DNA of 9,390 bases from Microcaldota archaeon. GTDB taxonomy: Archaea; Micrarchaeota; Micrarchaeia; Anstonellales; J096. The notes under the pieces are model-generated. The model searched no databases. It was not told the origin of the DNA and saw only the letters and a program-made list of their open reading frames with translations. Made by a program: the position numbers and the translations under genes. Where the stretch lies: positions 1-9,390 of the forward strand of contig JAPLWW010000031.1 of NCBI GenBank assembly GCA_026396375.1, given 5' to 3'. Positions 6,187 through 9,390 of the stretch are shown here, one piece after another (the stretch's first letter is position 1; each line of letters starts with the position of its first letter).

Positions 6187-7242
6187 ATGGCAGGCATTGT
6201 GGGCTACGGAGCTTATGTTCCCAGATACAGGATAACAAGCAGGGAGATCGCAAGAGTCTGGGGAGAGGATCCCAAGAGGATAGAGGAAGGCCTTGGCATA
6301 ATAGAGAAGGCCATAGCCAACGTTGACGAGGACACTGCCACGATAGGCGTGATGTCAGGGAAGAACGCCATATTGAGGGCCAACATCAATCCCAAGGACA
6401 TAGGCGCAGTCTATGTTGGAAGCGAAAGCCACCCCTACATAGTGAAAAGCTCATCATCAATAATAGCAGAGGCATTGAACATAACGCCTGAGCTTTCGGC
6501 AGCAGACCTGGAGTTCGCATGCAGGGCAGGAACATCTGGAATCATCATGTGCATGGGATTGACCCAGTCAGGGTATGTCAAATACGGCATGGCTATAGGA
6601 GCTGACACAGCCCAGGGAAAGCCGGGCGATGCCCTGGAATACTCTGCAGGCTGCGGAGGCGCGGCATTCATCATAGGAAATGACAATGAAAGCCTAGCTA
6701 CCATTGATTCATTTTATTCATTCTCGACGGATACTCCTGACTTCTGGAGAAGGGAAGGCCAGGAGTTCCCAAGCCACGGAGGAAGGTTTACAGGCGAGCC
6801 GGCCTATTTCAGGCATGTCATCAGCGCGACAAAAGGCCTTTTTGAGAAGACAGGGATGACCATCAAGGACTTTGACCATGTTGTCTTCCACCAGCCGAAT
6901 GCGAAATTCCCGCATGCTGCCGCAAAGAGGCTGGGAGTTCCACCTGAAAAGCTAAAATTAGGGCTATTGTGCCCTGTCATTGGCAACACCTACAGCGGGG
7001 CGGTGCCTTTGGGGCTGTCCAATATCCTGGATCATGCCAAGCCAGGGGAAAAGATCCTTGCAACAAGCTTCGGAAGCGGAGCAGGAAGCGATTCCTTTGT
7101 AATTTCAGTTACAGATAAAATAGAGGAGGCAAGGAACAGGGCGCCATCAACACAGTCCTACATTGACCACAAGGCCCACATCGACTATGCCATGTATGCG
7201 AAGATCAGGGGAAAGCTGAAAGGATATATGGGCACGGGATAG
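6187..7242 (+). CDS. mvaS: Hydroxymethylglutaryl-CoA synthase (archaeal type)
   Basis: The enzyme condenses acetyl-CoA with acetoacetyl-CoA to HMG-CoA, the second step of the mevalonate route to archaeal isoprenoid lipids. The 351-residue length is typical of archaeal members. The N-terminus GIVGYGAYVPRYRI (3-16) and YVGSESHPY (76-84) are characteristic. The catalytic set is visible as E80 (GSESHP), C112 (EFACRAGTSG) and H235 (VFHQPNAKFP), with GNTYSGAVPLGL (266-277) and SFGSGAGSDSF (294-304) closing the thiolase-fold active site. The C-terminus YIDHKAHIDYAMYAKIRGKL is usual. Archaeal mvaS is often followed by acetoacetyl-CoA thiolase and a DUF35 OB-fold protein that channel the intermediate. 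Neither is here; a hairpin, a repeat and small membrane protein genes follow. The leaderless start fits the TATA box at 6155-6165. Confidence 0.97.
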   Translation: MAGIVGYGAYVPRYRITSREIARVWGEDPKRIEEGLGIIEKAIANVDEDTATIGVMSGKNAILRANINPKDIGAVYVGSESHPYIVKSSSSIIAEALNITPELSAADLEFACRAGTSGIIMCMGLTQSGYVKYGMAIGADTAQGKPGDALEYSAGCGGAAFIIGNDNESLATIDSFYSFSTDTPDFWRREGQEFPSHGGRFTGEPAYFRHVISATKGLFEKTGMTIKDFDHVVFHQPNAKFPHAAAKRLGVPPEKLKLGLLCPVIGNTYSGAVPLGLSNILDHAKPGEKILATSFGSGAGSDSFVISVTDKIEEARNRAPSTQSYIDHKAHIDYAMYAKIRGKLKGYMGTG

Positions 7243-7257
7243 CCCCTTTCTTTGACC

Positions 7258-7276
7258 CTTTTCTTAGAAAGAAAAG
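7258..7276 (+). terminator. T-rich hairpin after mvaS
   Basis: CTTTTCTT and AAGAAAAG form a perfect 8-bp stem with an AGA loop, 15 bases after the mvaS stop. It resembles the hairpins at 4148 and 8071 in sequence and in position after a transcript end. A 39-bp repeat copy follows 19 bases later. Confidence 0.45.
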
Positions 7277-7283
7277 TGTTCAA

Positions 7284-7334
7284 CCAAAAGAACTATTTTT
7301 GGGTGAAGCCTTTTTTCTAAAAAGGCTCCTACGG
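7284..7334. repeat. Repeat element, copy 1 (complete, extended)
   Basis: The core 7296-7334 is identical to 8096-8134 over 39 bases: a T5 run, GGGTGAAGCC, T6, CT, A5, then GGCTCCTACGG. It contains a perfect inverted repeat AGCCTTTTT/AAAAAGGCT (7307-7315 with 7319-7327, TCT loop). The left extension CCAAAAGAAC (7284-7293) is shared with copy 3. It lies between the mvaS terminator hairpin and the first DUF2892-like gene, and its A/T centre (7311-7323) falls at TATA distance from the ATG at 7343. Confidence 0.85.
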
Positions 7335-7342
7335 TATCTTTC

Positions 7343-7561
7343 ATGGAAACCAACATTGGAATAATTGAGCAGGCCCTGAGATTTTTGATAGGAATAGGAA
7401 TCCTTGTGTATGCAGCCGTCCACCTTTGCTGCACCAACCTTGTTGTTGCACTGATCATCAGCGCATTCCTGCTTGGGACAGGAGGGATAGGATACTGCCC
7501 GATCTGCGCCCTTTTCAACAGGAATAGGGGAAAGCTCCAGCCCAAATTCAGGCTGAAATAG
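7343..7561 (+). CDS. Small DUF2892-like membrane protein, paralogue 1
   Basis: The protein has 72 residues and starts METNIGIIEQALRFLIGIGI. Two transmembrane helices (about 9-27 and 30-48) are followed by the hallmark GGIGYCPICALF (47-58) and a basic tail. This matches the small inner-membrane domain DUF2892 (Pfam PF11127, also fused to rhodanese in YgaP), whose role is not established. Four cysteines occur, two in CCT near residue 30 and two in CPIC. It is about half identical to the next gene, which shares METN, the EQA.RFL.G helix start and GGIGYCP, so the pair is a tandem duplication. There is no SD site. A repeat copy lies just upstream, and a hairpin separates it from its paralogue. Confidence 0.88.
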   Translation: METNIGIIEQALRFLIGIGILVYAAVHLCCTNLVVALIISAFLLGTGGIGYCPICALFNRNRGKLQPKFRLK

Positions 7562-7563
7562 GC

Positions 7564-7588
7564 GTTTTGCCTCAAAAACAGGCAAAAC
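7564..7588 (+). terminator. Hairpin between the two DUF2892-like genes
   Basis: GTTTTGCCT and AGGCAAAAC make a perfect 9-bp stem with a CAAAAAC loop, starting three bases after the stop codon of the first gene and just before the TATA box of the second. It probably marks the end of the first transcript. No long T run follows, so an RNA stability or insulating role is possible. Confidence 0.45.
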
Positions 7589-7590
7589 TA

Positions 7591-7598
7591 TTTAAATT
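7591..7598 (+). promoter_or_regulatory. TATA box and SD site of the second DUF2892-like gene
   Basis: TTTAAATT predicts a start near 7620. This gives a leader of about 15 bases carrying the SD sequence GGTGAT (7623-7628), six bases before the ATG at 7635. CTATATAT (7611-7618) is another A/T box but lies too close to the start. The second paralogue therefore has its own promoter and an SD-led message, unlike its neighbour. Confidence 0.6.
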
Positions 7599-7634
7599 TC
7601 CGTTTTCAATCTATATATCTAAGGTGATTTTGTA

Positions 7635-7916
7635 ATGGAAACAAACATGGGCGGCTTGGAGCAGGCCATAAGGTTTTTGCTCGGAGTTCTAATTTTGATC
7701 TATGCCGCTTTGAGTCTTTCAGGAACAGGAATATACCAGGTCGTTGCCGTCATCATAGGCGCGGTCCTGCTTGCGACAGGGGGAATAGGGTATTGCCCGG
7801 TTTATTCAATACTCAAGCCGAAGAAAAAGGAAAGCAATATTGAGTACAGGACAGGGCAGACTTCCAAGAGCAAGAAGACGGTTGAGCAGAGGAAGCGCAT
7901 GAAGAGGAGGAGGTAA
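7635..7916 (+). CDS. Small DUF2892-like membrane protein, paralogue 2 with basic tail
   Basis: The protein has 93 residues. METNMGGLEQAIRFLLGVLI begins the first helix (about 9-28), a second helix spans 33-52, and GGIGYCPVYSIL (49-60) is the DUF2892 hallmark. It keeps the single cysteine of CPVY, while the CCT and CPIC cysteines of the first copy are absent. After residue 60 it has an extra tail of about 33 residues, mostly lysine and arginine (ending RKRMKRRR), that copy 1 lacks. This tail could bind nucleic acid or acidic lipid on the cytoplasmic side, which is inference. Its own TATA box and SD site precede it, and a T-run terminator follows its stop. Confidence 0.88.
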   Translation: METNMGGLEQAIRFLLGVLILIYAALSLSGTGIYQVVAVIIGAVLLATGGIGYCPVYSILKPKKKESNIEYRTGQTSKSKKTVEQRKRMKRRR

Positions 7917-7922
7917 ATCCTC

Positions 7923-7937
7923 TTTTTTTAATTTTTT
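7923..7937 (+). terminator. Oligo-T terminator of the second DUF2892-like gene
   Basis: T7-AA-T6 begins seven bases after the stop codon, a good archaeal factor-independent stop. It lies well before the tRNA gene, which would then need its own promoter. Confidence 0.6.
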
Positions 7938-7991
7938 CTCATTTCTCCAACAGTTAAAAATGTTTTGTATGATTTAGTTAGTCTTGGTTAA

Positions 7992-8064
7992 GCTCCAGTA
8001 GTCTAGTGGCCAAGGATTCCGGCCTCTCACGCCGGCGACCCGGGTTCGAATCCCGGCTGGAGCA
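7992..8064 (+). tRNA. tRNA-Glu (anticodon CUC)
   Basis: A full cloverleaf of 73 bases is seen. The acceptor GCTCCAG (7992-7998) pairs with CTGGAGC (8057-8063), with discriminator A8064. The D-arm is GTCTAGTGGCCAAGGAT. The anticodon stem CCGGC/GCCGG encloses the loop CTCTCAC, giving anticodon CTC (8026-8028), which reads GAG. The T-arm CCGGG-TTCGAAT-CCCGG is perfect. There is no intron and no encoded CCA. A weak A/T box (TTTTGTAT, 7963-7970) lies at promoter distance. A T-rich hairpin and a repeat copy follow directly. Confidence 0.97.
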
Positions 8065-8070
8065 AGCCCT

Positions 8071-8091
8071 TTTCTTTTTGCGAAAAAGAAA
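8071..8091 (+). terminator. T-rich hairpin after tRNA-Glu
   Basis: TTTCTTTTT and AAAAAGAAA form a perfect 9-bp stem around GCG, six bases after the mature tRNA end. It combines an oligo-T stop with a stem. A repeat copy starts five bases later, the same hairpin-then-repeat order as at 7258-7334. Confidence 0.5.
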
Positions 8092-8095
8092 GAGT

Positions 8096-8134
8096 TTTTT
8101 GGGTGAAGCCTTTTTTCTAAAAAGGCTCCTACGG
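8096..8134. repeat. Repeat element, copy 2 (complete core)
   Basis: It is identical over 39 bases to 7296-7334, including the AGCCTTTTT/AAAAAGGCT inverted repeat (8107-8115 with 8119-8127). It lacks the left CCAAA.GAAC extension found in copies 1 and 3. It lies between the tRNA-Glu terminator and the 3' end of a convergent membrane protein gene. Confidence 0.85.
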
Positions 8135-8172
8135 AAAAGAAAAACTAATTTTGTCTTTAACGTCGGAAAATT

Positions 8173-8628
8173 CTAGATTTTTTTAAGGTGTTTGAATAGA
8201 AATATTGGCAGACATAATATCAAATATATGAAAAGATCGGAATTCAAGGTTTTTGTCAATATGACATAAAGAAAGTATATTATGGGCAAACCGAAGATAA
8301 ATATGATGATAGTCCATTTGTAGTCCTTCATAAAAATTGAAAGAAGCAACACTGCAAAATAATAGAAACACAGGCAAAAAAAGAAAATAACTGCAAAGAG
8401 AGCTGAAATTAATACTGAAATCCCCAACATCAGTCGTATGTTATCATCCGCATTCAAACCAATCTGTATAGCTATAATTCCTGTGAGCATTATGGCGAGT
8501 ACTATGGCCAGTGAGATTATTATTACTCTTTCAAATATGTTAGAAGCGTCCCAAAATGTAGCTGCAGTTGATCCGTATTTTTCCTTTATTGCCCCTAGTC
8601 TGGAATCATTCATGTTCAATAGATTCAT
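8173..8628 (-). CDS. Unknown multi-pass membrane protein
   Basis: I do not recognise this 151-residue protein. A polar N-terminus of ~32 residues is followed by hydrophobic stretches at about 34-57, 66-98 (long enough for one long or two short helices), 104-125 and 130-146, then HLKK at the C-terminus. Only short loops and few charged residues (KDYKW at 101-105) separate them, so four or five passes are likely. There is no family motif I can name. The ATG at 8628 is preferred over M6 because it lies 26.5 bases from a TTTATATT box, the leaderless spacing. Its codons are much more AT-rich than those of mvaS or infB, in line with the whole segment beyond the tRNA. Confidence 0.7.
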   Translation of the reverse strand: MNLLNMNDSRLGAIKEKYGSTAATFWDASNIFERVIIISLAIVLAIMLTGIIAIQIGLNADDNIRLMLGISVLISALFAVIFFFCLCFYYFAVLLLSIFMKDYKWTIIIFIFGLPIIYFLYVILTKTLNSDLFIYLILCLPIFLFKHLKKI

Positions 8629-8650
8629 ATTTTAAAAGTGAAAGATAAAA

Positions 8651-8658
8651 AATATAAA
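8651..8658 (-). promoter_or_regulatory. TATA box of the multi-pass membrane protein gene
   Basis: On the minus strand TTTATATT is close to the archaeal consensus and is centred 26.5 bases from the ATG at 8628. No SD site occurs in between, so a leaderless transcript is expected. Confidence 0.6.
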
Positions 8659-8668
8659 CATATCTTAA

Positions 8669-8998
8669 TTATCGATATTCTATCGACCAAAGGAACACAT
8701 GCTTTTTGGGTGAAGCCTTTTTTTCGACTATTGGTTCGACTTCCATATTCCTATCCACATATTTTCCATATCTCTCGATATAATCCTCATTCATTCTTCT
8801 TATATTTATCGTCCAGTTGGCGAAAGCAGTCAATTTATTATCCTCTTTCAATTTTCGCATCTTGTGGTATTGAATAATAAAGGTGGATTCAGGACTGCTG
8901 ATGACTATAAGACTATCATCATTCTTCTTAATCGCCTTCTTCCGAGCCCATTCTCTCTGATAAATCTTTCGCTTTTCGACGTTTTTATAGGCTGACAT
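8669..8998 (-). CDS. Unknown small basic protein whose C-terminus is encoded by a repeat copy
   Basis: The frame gives 109 residues from the ATG at 8998, or 121 from an ATG at 9034. The inner start is chosen because a TATATATTATAA box is centred 25.5 bases upstream of it, and because MSAYKNVEKRKIYQREWARKK resembles the basic N-terminal arm seen on some small mobile-element and phage proteins. The protein is highly charged and contains one strand-like region (SLIVISSPESTFIIQYH) and a second helical, charged part. I cannot name a family. The last ~19 residues (VEKKASPKKHVFLWS and onward) are read from a partial repeat copy, so the natural C-terminus may have been replaced. Its stop overlaps no other gene; the membrane protein gene starts 40 bases downstream on the same strand. 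Confidence 0.55.
   Translation of the reverse strand: MSAYKNVEKRKIYQREWARKKAIKKNDDSLIVISSPESTFIIQYHKMRKLKEDNKLTAFANWTINIRRMNEDYIERYGKYVDRNMEVEPIVEKKASPKKHVFLWSIEYR
8687..8724. repeat. Repeat element, copy 3 (partial, inside a coding frame)
   Basis: It carries CCAAAGGAAC (8687-8696; CCAAAAGAAC in copy 1), then T5-GGGTGAAGCC-T6 (8703-8723), identical to the left half of copies 1 and 2. Similarity stops at 8724/8725, where TCGACTATTG begins. The right arm of the inverted repeat and CTCCTACGG are missing. Confidence 0.75.
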
Positions 8999-9017
8999 AA
9001 TGTTTCTTGCTTGCTTG

Positions 9018-9029
9018 TTATAATATATA
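9018..9029 (-). promoter_or_regulatory. TATA box of the small basic protein gene
   Basis: TATATATTATAA on the minus strand is centred 25.5 bases from the ATG at 8998. A second A/T box, AATTTAAA (9041-9048), would start transcription about 20 bases earlier. Both lie downstream of or too close to the ATG at 9034, which argues against that start. Confidence 0.45.
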
Positions 9030-9055
9030 GTCATCTTGTCTTTAAATTAATTCGA

Positions 9056-9376
9056 CTAAATGACTAATTGAAATCGACTATTGACTACAATTTCCAACTC
9101 ATAAGACATCGAGAGATGACAGTCTCTGGGATATGGATTTGGATCTCCGAATATCTCATATATACACACAAAGAATAAATTGTCAAACATAAAGCAGACT
9201 TGAATCGCAGACAGATACATAAGAATCATATTATACCTTGTTTCAGCACATAAAAAAGTCTTCAAACTGCTCCACATTCGATATAATGTTGTTGCGTAAT
9301 GGTTCTCGGAGATAAAATATTGCTTTTCCTCAATCTCCATCGCAAGTCGAACCATAATATACCAATCCTGATACAT
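9056..9376 (-). CDS. Uncertain ORF, possibly the C-terminal part of a gene running off the window
   Basis: The frame ends at a TAG at 9056 and is still open at the right window edge, so the ATG at 9376 may be internal. The visible 106 residues include EIEEKQYFISENHYATTLYRMW (a charged-to-aromatic stretch), a hydrophobic span ILMYLSAIQVCFMFDNLFFV and FGDPNPYPRDCH. I recognise no family, and the composition (many M, Y, C) is not strongly protein-like. It lies in the AT-rich segment beyond the tRNA. It could be a real partial gene, a decayed gene or chance. Confidence 0.3.
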   Translation of the reverse strand: MYQDWYIMVRLAMEIEEKQYFISENHYATTLYRMWSSLKTFLCAETRYNMILMYLSAIQVCFMFDNLFFVCIYEIFGDPNPYPRDCHLSMSYELEIVVNSRFQLVI

Positions 9377-9390
9377 TACAGACGATTTTA

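Noticed and set aside
7264..7585. Minus-strand frames of 101-103 residues over the first DUF2892-like gene
   Set aside because: They are antisense to a gene with a recognisable family motif and a paralogue next door. They also read through the repeat and hairpins.
7284..8724. CRISPR array
   Set aside because: There are only three copies with spacings of ~800 and ~600 bases, one is partial, and genes lie between them. No regular spacers or cas genes are seen.
8045..8740. att-site duplication of the tRNA-Glu 3' end
   Set aside because: The only similar string downstream is GGTTCGAC near 8733, too short to be an attachment repeat. No integrase is in the window.
8438..8877. Plus-strand frames of 65 and 79 residues in the AT-rich segment
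   Set aside because: They are antisense to the better-supported membrane protein and small basic protein genes, which have TATA boxes at the right spacing.
8724..9083. TCGACTATTG direct repeat (8724-8733 and 9074-9083)
   Set aside because: Ten identical bases in an AT-rich stretch can arise by chance, and the flanks do not match. It coincides with the edge of repeat copy 3, so I note it, but it is not evidence of a target-site duplication.

Overview
The window is archaeal. It carries archaeal-type aIF5B, uS12, uS7 and HMG-CoA synthase. Promoters are TTTAAA-type TATA boxes centred 25-27 bases upstream of leaderless start codons. Where Shine-Dalgarno (SD) sites exist they read GGTGA or AGGAGG, and the tRNA gene encodes no CCA. 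AGG and ATA codons are common. A DPANN lineage that kept the mevalonate pathway is a guess from protein style and compact layout; it cannot be fixed from this window.

Layout. Minus strand 1-612 is the N-terminal part of a DUF92 integral membrane protein, cut by the window edge. It diverges, from a shared TATA box, from a plus-strand operon (667-4120): infB (aIF5B), an agmatinase-type ureohydrolase, and a family 8 glycosyltransferase. Next comes a gene-free stretch (4121-4536) with a terminator-like hairpin, a TATA-like box and a dense series of hairpins that may be an unassigned structured RNA. On the minus strand follow rps12-rps7 (5585 down to 4537) and, upstream of them, an unknown N-terminally anchored protein (5677-6135). 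That unknown gene diverges, again from one shared TATA box, from mvaS (HMG-CoA synthase, 6187-7242). Two tandem paralogous small DUF2892-like membrane proteins follow, then tRNA-Glu(CUC). The last ~1.25 kb is visibly more AT-rich. It holds an unknown multi-pass membrane protein, a small basic protein and an uncertain partial ORF, all on the minus strand.

Functional themes are translation (aIF5B, uS12, uS7, tRNA-Glu), polyamine synthesis (agmatinase), isoprenoid lipid synthesis (mvaS, possibly DUF92) and surface glycosylation (GT8).

Most notable points: (1) a 39-bp perfectly repeated element with an internal 9-bp inverted repeat, in two intergenic copies plus a third partial copy that supplies the C-terminus of a small ORF; (2) an aIF5B that appears to lack about 70 residues of domain II and the following linker; (3) a uS12 with several substitutions in loops that are almost invariant at the decoding centre; (4) the hairpin-rich gap at 4195-4390; (5) two divergent promoters in which one palindromic TATA box appears to serve both directions. 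I see no clear defence system, transposase, integrase or CRISPR array.
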